Shown: positions 25,010 to 34,093, numbered from the stretch's first letter. The stretch is 43,085 nt of DNA from Candidatus Binatia bacterium (GCA_036493895.1 DASXOZ010000009.1:1-43085), one strand, 5' to 3'. Notes: a model not told the origin generated them from the sequence alone. Translations and numbers: made by a program.

Positions 25010-25387
25010 ATGCGAATTCTCCACACGATGCTGCGCGTCAAGAATCTCGACGAATCGCTCGCATTCTATTGCGGGCAGCTCGGCATGACGCTGAAACGCC
25101 GCAGCGACTATCCCGGCGGCCAGTTCACGCTGGCGTTCGTCGGCTATCACGGTGAGAACGCTCACGAAATCGAGCTGACGTGGAACTGGGACGGCCGCGA
25201 CTACGAGATCGGGACCGCCTACGGCCACGTCGCCCTGGCAGTCGAGGACATTTACGAGGTCTGCGAGCGCCTTCGCAGTGCCGGAGTGCCGATCACGCGT
25301 GAGCCGGGACCGATGAAGCACGGCACAACCGTGATCGCCTTCATCCACGATCCGACGGGTTATCCGGTCGAGCTGATCCAGCGCTGA
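25010..25387 (+). CDS. gloA: Lactoylglutathione lyase (glyoxalase I)
   Basis: A 125-residue glyoxalase I that converts the methylglyoxal-glutathione adduct to S-lactoylglutathione in the cytosol. The four metal ligands of the nickel-type enzyme are present: His5 (MRILHTMLRV), Glu55 (EIELTWNW), His73 (YGHVALAV) and Glu121 (YPVELIQR). The sequence resembles E. coli GloA over its whole length. A GGAG site lies 7 nt before the ATG at 25010. It is convergent with the NamZ-like gene, from which it is separated by 141 bp. Confidence 0.93.
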   Translation: MRILHTMLRVKNLDESLAFYCGQLGMTLKRRSDYPGGQFTLAFVGYHGENAHEIELTWNWDGRDYEIGTAYGHVALAVEDIYEVCERLRSAGVPITREPGPMKHGTTVIAFIHDPTGYPVELIQR

Positions 25388-25528
25388 GCCGGCTTTTTCA
25401 CCAAAATCAGCGGCTTGCGCGGTGGCCGGCGCGGGGGTGCGGGTAAACGGCCGCGTCGCGGCTGCCATGACTTTTGGCTCGAGCCACGACCCGCGGCCCG
25501 CTGCGCGCCGGCCGACGGAGGGCGACCC

Positions 25529-26701
25529 TCAGTCGTAGAGAAGCGCAGCGTCGCGCCCGGAGTCGTAAGCTTCGGTCCCGGCCAGCGCCCGGCGCTCGAC
25601 TTCGTCGAAGGCCAGTCCCTCATCGATCGCCTCTCGCACCGACGGCTGTCCGGTCAGAAGGTCGATGGCGGGAACGTCGTCGCGGAACTCGTAGGCCTCG
25701 GTCCTCCACGCGAAATCCTCGGGCCACAGGCGGCGGACGGCTGCCAGGACCGCAAGGCCCGTCCGGTACGAGTTGAAGCGCCCGCGGTCGGTCACGTGGA
25801 TCTGCAGGGCACCGCAAGGCCGGCGCGCGTGCTTGTGGAAAGTCGGCTCGATCATGCAGGGGCGAAGCACGGCCCCCTCGATGCCGTATCGCTCGAGCTC
25901 GTCGGCCAGGCGGCGCCCGTCGATGAACGGCGCACCGAACAGCTCGAAGGGCCGCGTCGTGCCGCGTCCTTCGGAAAGGTTGGTCGCCTCCAGCAGGCAC
26001 ATGCCGGGATAGACGCTCGCGGTATCGAGCGTCGGCATGTTCGGCGACGGCATTACCCACGGGAGCCCCGTGTGGTCGTACCAGGTTCCCCGCGTCCAAC
26101 CGTCGCAAGCGACCACGTCGAGCTCGCATCCGATCGAGAACGTCGTGTTGTACAGCCGCGCAAGCTCGCCGATCGTCATGCCGTGACGCTGGGGCACCGG
26201 ATACAGCGCGCAGAAGTTCTCCAGTCCGGGCGCGAGGCCACCGCCTTCGACGGCGATGCCGCCGATCGGGTTCGGCCGGTCCAGCACGACGACCTTGACG
26301 CCGGCGCGGGCGGCCGCCTGCATGCACAAAGCCATGGTCGCCGCGTACGTATAGTAACGCGCGCCGACGTCCTGGATGTCGAACACCAGCACGTCGATGC
26401 GCGCGAGGTCTTCAGCTTTCGGGGTAAGCGACTCGAACGTCGGCCCGTACAGGCTGACTTCCGGAAGATGAGTCCCCGGATCATGAGCATCGCCGATGTG
26501 GATCATGTCCTGGGCAGCGCCGCGGATCCCGTGCTCGGGCCCGAACAGCAGCGCAAGGTTCACGTCGCGATGGGAATGGAGGAGGTCGATCGCGTGGCGG
26601 AAAAGGCGGTCGACGGTGGTCGGATTGGCGACCAGGCCCACGCGCGCGCTGCCCAGCCAGCGGCGCGGATCGGAGACGAGTCGCTCGAGTCCTGTCTGCA
26701 T
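25529..26701 (-). CDS. DUF1343 / NamZ-like exo-beta-N-acetylmuramidase
   Basis: A 390-residue member of DUF1343, whose characterised member NamZ removes N-acetylmuramic acid from the non-reducing end of peptidoglycan fragments. Family motifs are visible: LLFGPEHGIRGAAQ, VLVFDIQDVGARYYTYAATM and VVVLDRPNPIGG in the N-terminal half, then PSPNMPTLDTASVYPG and LLEATNLSEGRGTTRPFELF. I see no signal peptide from ATG 26701, whereas NamZ is often exported. An alternative start at 26731 adds ten residues and no signal. Intracellular muropeptide recycling is therefore possible. It is divergent from a VOC-family gene, with 56 bp between. Confidence 0.88.
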   Translation of the reverse strand: MQTGLERLVSDPRRWLGSARVGLVANPTTVDRLFRHAIDLLHSHRDVNLALLFGPEHGIRGAAQDMIHIGDAHDPGTHLPEVSLYGPTFESLTPKAEDLARIDVLVFDIQDVGARYYTYAATMALCMQAAARAGVKVVVLDRPNPIGGIAVEGGGLAPGLENFCALYPVPQRHGMTIGELARLYNTTFSIGCELDVVACDGWTRGTWYDHTGLPWVMPSPNMPTLDTASVYPGMCLLEATNLSEGRGTTRPFELFGAPFIDGRRLADELERYGIEGAVLRPCMIEPTFHKHARRPCGALQIHVTDRGRFNSYRTGLAVLAAVRRLWPEDFAWRTEAYEFRDDVPAIDLLTGQPSVREAIDEGLAFDEVERRALAGTEAYDSGRDAALLYD

Positions 26702-26757
26702 GGACCGATGATACCCGGACGTGTACAACATTCCGAGACGATCGCATCCTACCTGCG

Positions 26758-27138
26758 ATGATCCTGCCCGCGATGATCCTGCGCCTTCATCATCTCGCGC
26801 TGCGTACCGGCGACGTGCGCGCGCTCGGCGATTTCTATCGCGAGGTGTTCGCTCTCGCGGTCGTCCGCGAGACAGCGGCCGGGTCGCTGTGGCTCCGTCT
26901 CGATGACGCGTCGGTCCTGATGATCGAGCCTCGAACACCCGGAGAACCCGTAACGGACCGTTTGTCGATGGAGCTTGTCGCGTTTTCGGCCACCGACGAC
27001 GAAAGGAAGCGGATCCGGGAGATGGCGCGTTCGAACGGCTTCTACGACGGCGAGACGGACTTCACCGTCTACTTGCGCGACCCCGACGGGCGTCGCATCG
27101 GCGTCTCGACGTTCGATCTCGGCCGTTCGAGCCGGTGA
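26758..27138 (+). CDS. VOC-family (glyoxalase/bleomycin-resistance fold) protein
   Basis: A 126-residue single VOC domain: LRLHHLALRTGDVRALGDFY at the N-terminus, LWLRLDDASVLMIEP in the middle, and DFTVYLRDPDGRRIGVSTFD at the end. Possible metal ligands are His12 in the first motif and a Glu in the second strand. The final conserved Glu of dioxygenase-like members is absent (IGVSTFD), so function is open. The start is ambiguous: GCGATGATCCTGC is repeated 15 nt apart, giving in-frame ATGs at 26758 and 26773. It is followed 54 bp later by an MFS transporter on the same strand. Confidence 0.8.
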   Translation: MILPAMILRLHHLALRTGDVRALGDFYREVFALAVVRETAAGSLWLRLDDASVLMIEPRTPGEPVTDRLSMELVAFSATDDERKRIREMARSNGFYDGETDFTVYLRDPDGRRIGVSTFDLGRSSR

Positions 27139-27192
27139 CGGTCCGGCCGCCCGGCAATTCGTCGACGCCGCGAGCATTGGAGAGGCAATTCG

Positions 27193-28419
27193 ATGTCCGA
27201 TTCCGGCTTCCACCGCACCGGTTACCGATGGGTGGTGCTTGCGACCTTCGCGCTGCTGAACGCCGTCCTCCAGCTGCAGTGGCTCACGTTCGCTCCCATC
27301 GCCCGTGATGTACGCCGGGTCTACTCCGCGAGCGCCTGGGAGGTCGACCTTCTGTCGCTCGTGTTCATGGCAGTCTTTGTCGTCGTGGCGTTCCCGGCCT
27401 CTTACGTCATCGAGAGGTTCGGGCTGCGCGTCGGTGTCGGGATCGGCGCGGTCCTGACGGCGACGTTCGGCCTGATGAAGGGATTGGCCGGCGCCGACTA
27501 CTCGCTGGCACTGGTCGCCCAGATCGGTCTGGCCGTCGGCCAGCCGTTCGTGCTCAACGCGACGACAAAGCTGGCGAGCCAGTGGTTCCCGGTCTACGAG
27601 CGCGCGATCGCAATCGGCCTGGCGACGATGGCGCAGTTCGTCGGGATCGTCGTCGTCATGATCGTCACGCCGATGGCGATCGACGGCGGTGGGGCCGCGC
27701 AAAGCATCCACCGGTTGTTCATCGACTACGGCGTGGTCACCGCGATCGCGGCGACGCTCGTGCTCGGGCTGCTGCGCGAGCGTCCCGCGTCACCACCCGG
27801 GCCCGACGAGCCGCGCGTCGAGCTCCGGGAGGGCCTGCGACTGATCTTTCGCGACCGCGGGATGATCCAGGTGCTGGTCTTCTTCCTTCTCGGTCTCGGG
27901 ATGTTCAACGCGATCAGCACGTGCATCGACCAGATCTGCGAACAAAAGGGTCTGTCGGTGGATCAGACCGGACTCGTCGGCGGCTTGATGCTGATCGCCG
28001 GCATTGCCGGCGCCGTCGTGCTCCCGCTACTCTCGGACAGGAAGCGCCGCCGGCGGCCGTTCCTGATCCTGTCCACGCTGGGGATGCTGCCGGGGTTAGC
28101 CGGGCTGGCGGCCTCGAGCAACTACTGGGCGCTGCTGCTCTCGTCGTTCGTGTTCGGCTTCTTCCTGCTCGGCGGCGCCGGGCCGATCGGCTTCCAGTAC
28201 GCGGCCGAGATCAGCTTCCCCGCGCCGGAATCGGTGTCCCAGGGCCTGATTCTCCTTTCCGGCCAGATGTCCGGAATCCTGTTCATCGTCGCGATGAACA
28301 TCCTCGGAATGGCTCAGTCCCTGTGGATCTTCGTCGCGATGGGCGCAGTGATCGCGGCCCTCAGTTTCGCGTTCCGGGAGTCGCCGGTGATCCTGGTTGC
28401 GGGCTCGCCGGTCGACTGA
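27193..28419 (+). CDS. MFS transporter
   Basis: A 408-residue major facilitator with about 12 membrane helices and a central cytoplasmic loop near residues 195-220 (RERPASPPGPDEPRVELREG). The N-terminal half resembles the FLVCR/7B-like branch, with TFAPIARDVRRVYSASAWEV and a LATMAQFVGI helix; some members carry haem or choline. The motif-A region is weak. A GGAGAGG site (27179-27185) 7 nt upstream fixes the ATG. It may be co-transcribed with the VOC gene. It is convergent with the amidohydrolase gene. The substrate is unknown. Confidence 0.88.
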   Translation: MSDSGFHRTGYRWVVLATFALLNAVLQLQWLTFAPIARDVRRVYSASAWEVDLLSLVFMAVFVVVAFPASYVIERFGLRVGVGIGAVLTATFGLMKGLAGADYSLALVAQIGLAVGQPFVLNATTKLASQWFPVYERAIAIGLATMAQFVGIVVVMIVTPMAIDGGGAAQSIHRLFIDYGVVTAIAATLVLGLLRERPASPPGPDEPRVELREGLRLIFRDRGMIQVLVFFLLGLGMFNAISTCIDQICEQKGLSVDQTGLVGGLMLIAGIAGAVVLPLLSDRKRRRRPFLILSTLGMLPGLAGLAASSNYWALLLSSFVFGFFLLGGAGPIGFQYAAEISFPAPESVSQGLILLSGQMSGILFIVAMNILGMAQSLWIFVAMGAVIAALSFAFRESPVILVAGSPVD

Positions 28420-28466
28420 CGGGCCCGACGCCCGCGACGTCGCCGCGCACCCCGAGGGCCCTGGAG

Positions 28467-30098
28467 CTAACGGCGGATGACGGTTCCCGCGTACGCATCG
28501 GCATCGTAGCGATCGCCGTCGACGACGATGCGTCCACCGACGGTCACGATGTCGATTCCCAGCGGGAAGCGCGACGGCTCGCGGAACGTCGCGGTATCGG
28601 CGAGCGTCTTCGGGTCGAGCAGCACGAGGTCGGCCGCGCAGCCTTTGCGCACCAGCCCGCGGTCGTTCCACCCGAGGCGCTCGGCCGGCGCGCCCGTCAT
28701 CTTGCGCACCGCCTCCTCGAGCGTGAACAGCCCTTTTCGCACGTAGGTGGAAAGCACGCGCGGGAACGTGCCGTAGCTCGCGGGATTCTGGTGCCCGCAG
28801 TGCGTGACGAAAGTGTCCGTCTCGATCGTGCACAGCGGATGCGCGAGCACCGCTTCGAGCGCACCCTCGTCGCCGGCTTCGCCGCTGTACTTGTGGATCA
28901 GCACGCGTGCGTTGCGGTGGCTCTCGGCGACCATGCGCGCGTAGAACTCCCAGACGCCCATGCCGGCATCGCGCGCCGCATCGCCGACGAACGTCCCGTT
29001 GAAGCGATCGAACGCCGGCGCGTTCGCGTTCATGATCTGGATGTCTTCCAGGTGCAGACCGATCTGCGAGAAGACGTGCTCGCCGAGGGCCACGAGCCCT
29101 TCCATGCTCTCCGGGCTGGCGAGCACCATCTCCAGATGCGGCAGGATCTCCGGCGGAAACAGCACGCTGGCCGTCGTGTTGCCCGCCGTGTACGGGAACG
29201 CGTCGAACGCGACGTCGATGCCGCGCTTGCGTGCCTTCTCGATCGTCTCGATCACGCGCGTTGCAGTCGGCCACGTCGCGCTTCCGACAAAAATGAGATG
29301 GCTGATCTGCACGCGGCTGCCGCCGCGCTCGGCCACGCGCAGGATCTCGTCGATCGCCGCGATGTTGTGAGGCTCGGCCGTCGGGTCGCGGTCCGGATAG
29401 ACGGGGCTCATCCAGCTGTACGCGCGAAGGTGCGACGTCAGCATCTTGCCGGCCGCCGCGGCCCATCCCGCGAACGCAGCGAGCTCGTCTTCTCCGGCGA
29501 AGATTCCCGGCGGATAGCCGAGCCCGGTGCTGATGCCGACGCAGCCATCGTCGAGGGCCTGGCGCGCGAGCGTTTCCATTTCGCGAAGCTCGTCCGCGTT
29601 CGGCGCGGCCGCATTCAGGTGTCCGGACACTGCCGCGCGCACGGCCCCGTGGCCGACGAGCTGGGCGATGTTGATCGCCACTCCACCTTCCTCGATCGCG
29701 TCGAGGAATTCTCCCATCGTCTCCCAGCGAAGATCGATCGCATCGTCGGCGATGAGGCGGCTTGCCTCGGTCACCGGACCGCGCGTTTTTTCCGTCACCG
29801 GAGCCGGGCTGAAGCCGCAGTTGCCGCCGACGAGCGTCGTCATGCCCTGGCGAAGGAAAGGCTCGAGCAGGGAGCCGTGGCCGGCACCCGGAACGAGAAA
29901 ATCGCTGTGGCTGTGGATGTCGATGAAACCGGGCACGACGATCCGGCCGGTCGCGTCGATCGTGCGCGCCGCTTCGAGGCCCGCAAGATCGCCGACGTGG
30001 GAAATGACACCCGAGGTCACGGCGACATCGGCGAGAAACGCCTTCGCACCGCTGCCGTCGATGACCGATCCACCGGAGAATTTGAGATCACACGCCAT
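28467..30098 (-). CDS. N-acyl-D-amino-acid deacylase-type amidohydrolase
   Basis: A 543-residue amidohydrolase of the D-aminoacylase group. The N-terminal metal motif is GFIDIHSHSDF (about 57-67). Further family motifs are TTLVGGNCGFSPAP, GCVGISTGLGYPPG, HLRAYSWMSP and VQISHLIF; the C-terminal segment is ASYGTFPRVLSTYVRKG followed by GLVRKGCAADLVLLDP. Typical members hydrolyse N-acylated D-amino acids or related amides with a zinc centre. A common SDG segment is replaced by ETDTFVTHCGHQ, which may change specificity. ATG 30098 was chosen because the amidohydrolase beta-strand begins three residues later. The cytochrome c gene lies 114 bp upstream on the same strand. Confidence 0.87.
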   Translation of the reverse strand: MACDLKFSGGSVIDGSGAKAFLADVAVTSGVISHVGDLAGLEAARTIDATGRIVVPGFIDIHSHSDFLVPGAGHGSLLEPFLRQGMTTLVGGNCGFSPAPVTEKTRGPVTEASRLIADDAIDLRWETMGEFLDAIEEGGVAINIAQLVGHGAVRAAVSGHLNAAAPNADELREMETLARQALDDGCVGISTGLGYPPGIFAGEDELAAFAGWAAAAGKMLTSHLRAYSWMSPVYPDRDPTAEPHNIAAIDEILRVAERGGSRVQISHLIFVGSATWPTATRVIETIEKARKRGIDVAFDAFPYTAGNTTASVLFPPEILPHLEMVLASPESMEGLVALGEHVFSQIGLHLEDIQIMNANAPAFDRFNGTFVGDAARDAGMGVWEFYARMVAESHRNARVLIHKYSGEAGDEGALEAVLAHPLCTIETDTFVTHCGHQNPASYGTFPRVLSTYVRKGLFTLEEAVRKMTGAPAERLGWNDRGLVRKGCAADLVLLDPKTLADTATFREPSRFPLGIDIVTVGGRIVVDGDRYDADAYAGTVIRR

Positions 30099-30212
30099 GG
30101 CGCCGCTCTTAGCGCGCCGGCAGGTCCGGTGCGAATGCACGACAGCCGGACCGCCGCGTCGGACGGCTCGATGACGGTGACCGCGATCGTCCGGCCGTCG
30201 AAGTCGGAAGCT

Positions 30213-30656
30213 TCAGTGGCCGCCGAGGCTGCGGACGTGCGCGCGCAGAGCCTTGATGACGTCCGGTTTGGCAACCAGGTCGGGATTGGCCGGCATCAGC
30301 ATGCTCAGGCCCACGGCCTGGCCGCCCTCGGCGATGATTTTCTCGATGTGCTCGTCACTGACCGAGCTCTGCCACGACTGCTGGGTGAAATCGCGAGGGT
30401 GCGGCGTCAGCGCGGCCGCCGCGGCGCCGTCGCCCTTGCCGCCATCGCCGTGGCACGTCGAGCAGCGGCTCTTCCAGATCGAATCCGCTTCGTCTCGCGC
30501 CGCTTGCGGGATCACCGTAGCCGCCTCTCCGACCACCGCCGGATCGGTCGCCGAGGCGACGCCGGGGCCGATGGGCGATGGTGACAATGACAAAAGGAGC
30601 ATGGCTGCGGCGATACCCGTCGAGGCCGAAACAACCACCCGCCGTCGTGTTCCCAT
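30213..30656 (-). CDS. Secreted c-type cytochrome, single haem
   Basis: A 147-residue periplasmic cytochrome c. A signal peptide (1-36) is followed by one haem-binding motif, Cys65-Ser-Thr-Cys68-His69 (KSRCSTCHGDGGKGDG). A Met-rich segment, VGLSMLMPANP, supplies the distal Met ligand. The fold and length match small class I cytochromes that shuttle electrons to an oxidase or reductase. A GGAGG site 6 nt before the ATG at 30656 fixes the start. It is divergent from the quinone reductase gene (161 bp) and may share a transcript with the amidohydrolase downstream, although a functional link is not evident. Confidence 0.9.
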   Translation of the reverse strand: MGTRRRVVVSASTGIAAAMLLLSLSPSPIGPGVASATDPAVVGEAATVIPQAARDEADSIWKSRCSTCHGDGGKGDGAAAAALTPHPRDFTQQSWQSSVSDEHIEKIIAEGGQAVGLSMLMPANPDLVAKPDVIKALRAHVRSLGGH

Positions 30657-30781
30657 TCTGTTCCTCCGTGTGGAGTCGCTCGCATGCACCGGCGCGCTCC
30701 AACGTTTTTGCGGTTCGCGCCGCGGCCACGCGGCAGTCCCGCCGCTTGCCGGCTCGCGGCCCTGGTGCCTGGCCCGCGGGC

Positions 30782-30811
30782 TTCGACTCGGCTGGTGCCT
30801 GCGCCCATACT
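30782..30811 (+). promoter_or_regulatory. Putative promoter of the quinone reductase gene
   Basis: TTCGAC (30782-30787) and CATACT (30806-30811) are 18 nt apart. The hexamer lies 6 nt before the ATG at 30818, which has no ribosome binding site, so the transcript could be leaderless. Confidence 0.35.
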
Positions 30812-30817
30812 CGCGCC

Positions 30818-31840
30818 ATGCGCCAGGTATGGATCACCAAAGCCGGAGCCCCGGAAGTTCTGCAAGTACGCGAAGCACCCGACCCGTCACCCACCGCGGG
30901 GCAGCTACGCATCCGCGTCGAGGCGACCGGCGTCAACTTCGCCGACATCATGGGGCGGCTGGGACTTTATCCCGATCTTCCGCCCATCCCTGTCGTCGTC
31001 GGTTACGAAGTGGGTGGGCGCGTGGACGCCGTCGGGAGCGGCGCCGATCCGACGTGGGTCGGCAAGGACGTCTTCGCGCTGACCCGCTTCGGTGGTTACT
31101 CCGACGTCATCTGCGTGCCGGAAAGCCAGGTTTTCGTTCGCCCGGCGGACATGAGCGCGCAGCAGGGCGCCGCGATCCCTGTCAACTATTTCACCGCGTG
31201 GCAGCTCGTCGTCGTCATGGGCGGACTGCGCGCCGGCGAGACGATGCTCGTGCACTCCGCCGGCGGGGGCGTCGGCATCGCAGCGACGCAGATCGCCAGG
31301 CACATCGGCGCTACCGTGATCGGTACGGCGTCGCGCTCCAAGCACGATTTCCTGCACTCGATCGGCGTGGACCACACGATCGACTACCGCACCGAGGACT
31401 TCGAGAAGCGCACCCGCGAAATCACCGGCGGCCGCGGCGTGGAGCTGATCCTCGATGCAGTCGGCGGAGACTCGTTCAAGAAAGGATTTCGGGTGCTCGC
31501 GCCGACTGGCCGCCTCGGGATGTTCGGCATGTCGGCGGCAGCGACGGGGAAGGAGCGCAGCATCGTCTCGGCGCTGAAGACGGTCGCATCGATGCCGTGG
31601 CTGCAGTTCAATCCGCCGGCGCTGATCAATGCGAACAAAGGCGTTTTCGGCGTCAACCTCGGACACCTGTGGGACCAGGTGCCGCGCATCCGCGGCTGGG
31701 CCCAGGAGCTGCTTGCGTTGTGGCAAAGCGGCGTGATCCGTCCCCACGTCGACAAGGTGTTCTCGTTCACCGAGGCTGCGGCCGCCCATCATTACGTGCA
31801 GGACCGCAAGAACATCGGCAAGGTGCTGCTCGCGCCGTAG
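30818..31840 (+). CDS. Zinc-free medium-chain dehydrogenase/reductase (quinone oxidoreductase type)
   Basis: A 340-residue MDR-superfamily oxidoreductase of the NADPH:quinone reductase/VAT-1-like branch. The GroES-like N-terminal domain includes VEATGVNFADIMGRLGLYPD, the quinone reductase signature. The nucleotide-binding Rossmann motif HSAGGGVGIAATQIA lies near residues 146-160. The catalytic and structural zinc ligands of alcohol dehydrogenases are missing, as expected for this branch. It would reduce quinones or enones with NADPH in the cytosol. It is convergent with the glycogen synthase gene. Confidence 0.9.
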   Translation: MRQVWITKAGAPEVLQVREAPDPSPTAGQLRIRVEATGVNFADIMGRLGLYPDLPPIPVVVGYEVGGRVDAVGSGADPTWVGKDVFALTRFGGYSDVICVPESQVFVRPADMSAQQGAAIPVNYFTAWQLVVVMGGLRAGETMLVHSAGGGVGIAATQIARHIGATVIGTASRSKHDFLHSIGVDHTIDYRTEDFEKRTREITGGRGVELILDAVGGDSFKKGFRVLAPTGRLGMFGMSAAATGKERSIVSALKTVASMPWLQFNPPALINANKGVFGVNLGHLWDQVPRIRGWAQELLALWQSGVIRPHVDKVFSFTEAAAAHHYVQDRKNIGKVLLAP

Positions 31841-31884
31841 CAGCAAACCTTTCCCGCCGGCCGGCACGCCGCGACGTGCGAGCA

Positions 31885-33447
31885 TTATCTGCCTTCGGCG
31901 ATCAGCTTTTCGTAGACGTCGATGTAGGCGCGCGCGGTGTTCGCGAGCGAGAAGCGCTCGAGGCTCTCGCGCATGATCCGTTGCAGCGTGTGGCGACGCA
32001 CGTCTTCGGGCTCGCGGTAGAACCGCACCGCCGCAGCGATGGCGCCGGCCAGCGCCGCTGCCGCGTGCGCCTCGAAAACGAAGCCGTTGCCGCTGTGGGC
32101 GGCAAGATCCAGCGGCTGGACCGTGTCCTTCAATCCGCCTGTCGCGCGCGCGATCGCCGGAGTGCCAAAACGCGGCCCCATCATCTGCGGCAGCCCGCAC
32201 GGCTCGTAGAGTGACGGCATCAGCACGAAGTCGGCCCCGGCGAGCGCGAGCGTGCCCAGGTCCTCACGGAACGGCCGGTGCGCGATGCGACCATCGCTGG
32301 TCGCCGCGAGGCGGCGGAAAACCGCTTCGACCGCGCGGTCGCCGTTGGCAACGAGCGCGATCTGGACGCCGTGACGCTGCACGCACGCGGACGCAATCGC
32401 CGCCAGAAGTTCCGGGCCCTTCTGCGAGTACAGGCGGCTCGGCCACAGCAGCAGCGGCGCATCGGGGTCCGCGCGCAGTCCCATCTCTTTCTGGAAGCGC
32501 TCCTTGTTGACGCGCTTGCCTTCGATGACGTCGGCGATGTCGTAGGGGATGATGTGCGGGTTGATGCGGGGATCGTCGGAGTCGCCGGGCGCGTTGAGGA
32601 TGCCGAGCGTGCGTCCGGCGGCGTGCTTCTCGCGCATCGCGTGCGCGACACCCGGAGGCACGATGCTGCCGAAGCGGCCCGAGACGATTTCTTCGAGGAA
32701 GGTCGGGCTGACCGTGTTGACGATGTCGGCCGCGTGAATGCCCGTCGCGGTGAAGTCGATGCTGTTGCTGCGCCAGTTCTCGGCGGTGTCGCTCGGGAAA
32801 TCCTGGAAGTACAGGAACTCCATGTAGCGGCGCACGTCGATTCCGCTGTGGTCGACGTCGCGGGGCGGCGCGTGCTCGGTGAACACGTTGTGAAGAGTGA
32901 ACAGGCTCTTGATTCCCGCTGCGCGCGCTGCGGCCGGCACCAGCCCTGTCATCCAGTCGTTGCAGTGCACGACGTCGGGCTCCAGGCGCGGCATCAGGTC
33001 GTTGATGATGTAGCGCTGGAACGCCTCGGCCCGGCGGATGCGCGGATTGGCTTCCTGCTCACCATAGACGTCCGTCAGCGACGAGAACGCGCTGTCGGTC
33101 ACCAGGTGCACGCCCTGGCGCCCGAGCACCCGCCCCATGGCGTCGATTTCGCGGTAGGTGATGCGGGCGAGATCGCGGATCTTCGCGTCGTAGCGCGGCA
33201 CCACCACGTGCAGCTCGAAGCGCGCATCCGTGTGCAGGTGCTGGATCAGGCCGGCCGAAATGTCGCCGAGCCCTCCCCCTTTTGCGCGGAAATAGTGCGC
33301 AGCGTTGCCCATGCCCTCGGGCAGCTCCGTGATTTCGGGGGTGCAGATCAGGATGCGGGGCTTGCGCGCCGCGCTACCCCCGCCCTCGGGCGGCGCCGTC
33401 GAGCCTGCAGCGGGTGCCGCCTGCGATTCGGGCGGATCCGTCGTCAC
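31885..33447 (-). CDS. glgA: Glycogen/starch synthase (GT5)
   Basis: A 520-residue GT5 glycosyltransferase that extends alpha-1,4-glucan from ADP- or UDP-glucose. The sugar-nucleotide loop KGGGLGD (56-62) is the GlgA signature with one extra Gly. PDVVHCNDWMTGLVP and LFTLHNVFTEHA follow. The C-terminal half has LLWPSRLYSQKGPELL and the acceptor-loop motif MPSLYEPCGLPQM. The first 28 residues are a Pro/Ala-rich extension (STAPPEGGGSAARKP) not usual in GlgA. The start is GTG 33447 without a clear ribosome binding site; a GATAAC hexamer (minus strand, 33461-33456) lies 8 nt before it. It is divergent from sodC. Confidence 0.88.
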   Translation of the reverse strand: MTTDPPESQAAPAAGSTAPPEGGGSAARKPRILICTPEITELPEGMGNAAHYFRAKGGGLGDISAGLIQHLHTDARFELHVVVPRYDAKIRDLARITYREIDAMGRVLGRQGVHLVTDSAFSSLTDVYGEQEANPRIRRAEAFQRYIINDLMPRLEPDVVHCNDWMTGLVPAAARAAGIKSLFTLHNVFTEHAPPRDVDHSGIDVRRYMEFLYFQDFPSDTAENWRSNSIDFTATGIHAADIVNTVSPTFLEEIVSGRFGSIVPPGVAHAMREKHAAGRTLGILNAPGDSDDPRINPHIIPYDIADVIEGKRVNKERFQKEMGLRADPDAPLLLWPSRLYSQKGPELLAAIASACVQRHGVQIALVANGDRAVEAVFRRLAATSDGRIAHRPFREDLGTLALAGADFVLMPSLYEPCGLPQMMGPRFGTPAIARATGGLKDTVQPLDLAAHSGNGFVFEAHAAAALAGAIAAAVRFYREPEDVRRHTLQRIMRESLERFSLANTARAYIDVYEKLIAEGR

Positions 33448-33484
33448 GTGTGCTCGTTATCACGGGAGCGACCCCGCGTGGAAC

Positions 33485-33513
33485 TTGCCGGATCCGGAGG
33501 GCAGGACTAGGGT
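33485..33513 (+). promoter_or_regulatory. Putative sodC promoter in the divergent glgA-sodC region
   Basis: TTGCCG (33485-33490) and TAGGGT (33508-33513) are 17 nt apart, with 7 nt from the -10-like hexamer to the ATG of sodC at 33521. The intergenic space between the divergent starts is only 73 bp. Confidence 0.4.
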
Positions 33514-33520
33514 TCCGCGC

Positions 33521-34087
33521 ATGAAAACACTCACGAGCGCGATCACTCCGGTATTGTTTCTCGCAGTGGCATCGTTTGCGGGGACGGCGGCGGCCGAGCC
33601 GGCCCCTCCCGATGCGGTCACGATCCAGGTCAATCTCGTCGATGCGAAGGGAACGGCCAAGTCCATCGGCACGATCACCGCGAGCCAGTCCGGCTTCGGG
33701 TTGATGCTCAAGCCGGCGCTCACCGGTTTGCCGCCGGGGCTCCACGGTTTCCACGTGCACGAGAACCCGAGCTGCGATCCGGCCGAGAAGGACGGGCAGC
33801 CGGCACCGGCGCAAGCGGCCGGCGGCCACCTCGATCCGGCCAAGACGGCGCGTCACGAAGGACCGTACGGCACCGGGCATCTCGGCGATCTTCCGGCGCT
33901 CTACGTCGACGCCGACGGAAAGGCCGAGACGACGGTCGTGGCGCCGCGCCTCAAGCTCGCGGACATCGAAGGCCACTCGTTGATGATCCACGCTGGCGGC
34001 GACAACCTGTCCGACAAGCCGTCACCGCTCGGCGGCGGCGGCGCCCGCATCGCCTGCGGCGTAGTCCCCGCCCCAAAGAAACAATAA
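33521..34087 (+). CDS. sodC: Cu/Zn superoxide dismutase, periplasmic
   Basis: A 188-residue exported Cu/Zn superoxide dismutase; the signal peptide (1-25) ends in GTAAAEP. The mature enzyme carries GFHVHENPSCD (copper His ligands), AGGHLDP (bridging/zinc His), GTGHLGDLP (zinc site) and GGGGARIACGVV with the second disulfide Cys. It converts superoxide to oxygen and hydrogen peroxide outside the cytoplasm. No ribosome binding site is visible. A palindromic repeat begins 7 nt after the stop. Confidence 0.95.
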   Translation: MKTLTSAITPVLFLAVASFAGTAAAEPAPPDAVTIQVNLVDAKGTAKSIGTITASQSGFGLMLKPALTGLPPGLHGFHVHENPSCDPAEKDGQPAPAQAAGGHLDPAKTARHEGPYGTGHLGDLPALYVDADGKAETTVVAPRLKLADIEGHSLMIHAGGDNLSDKPSPLGGGGARIACGVVPAPKKQ

Positions 34088-34093
34088 CATCGC

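Noticed and set aside
27582..30584. A 1000-codon open frame on the plus strand spanning the MFS, amidohydrolase and cytochrome genes
   Set aside because: It crosses three well-supported genes and shows no family motif.
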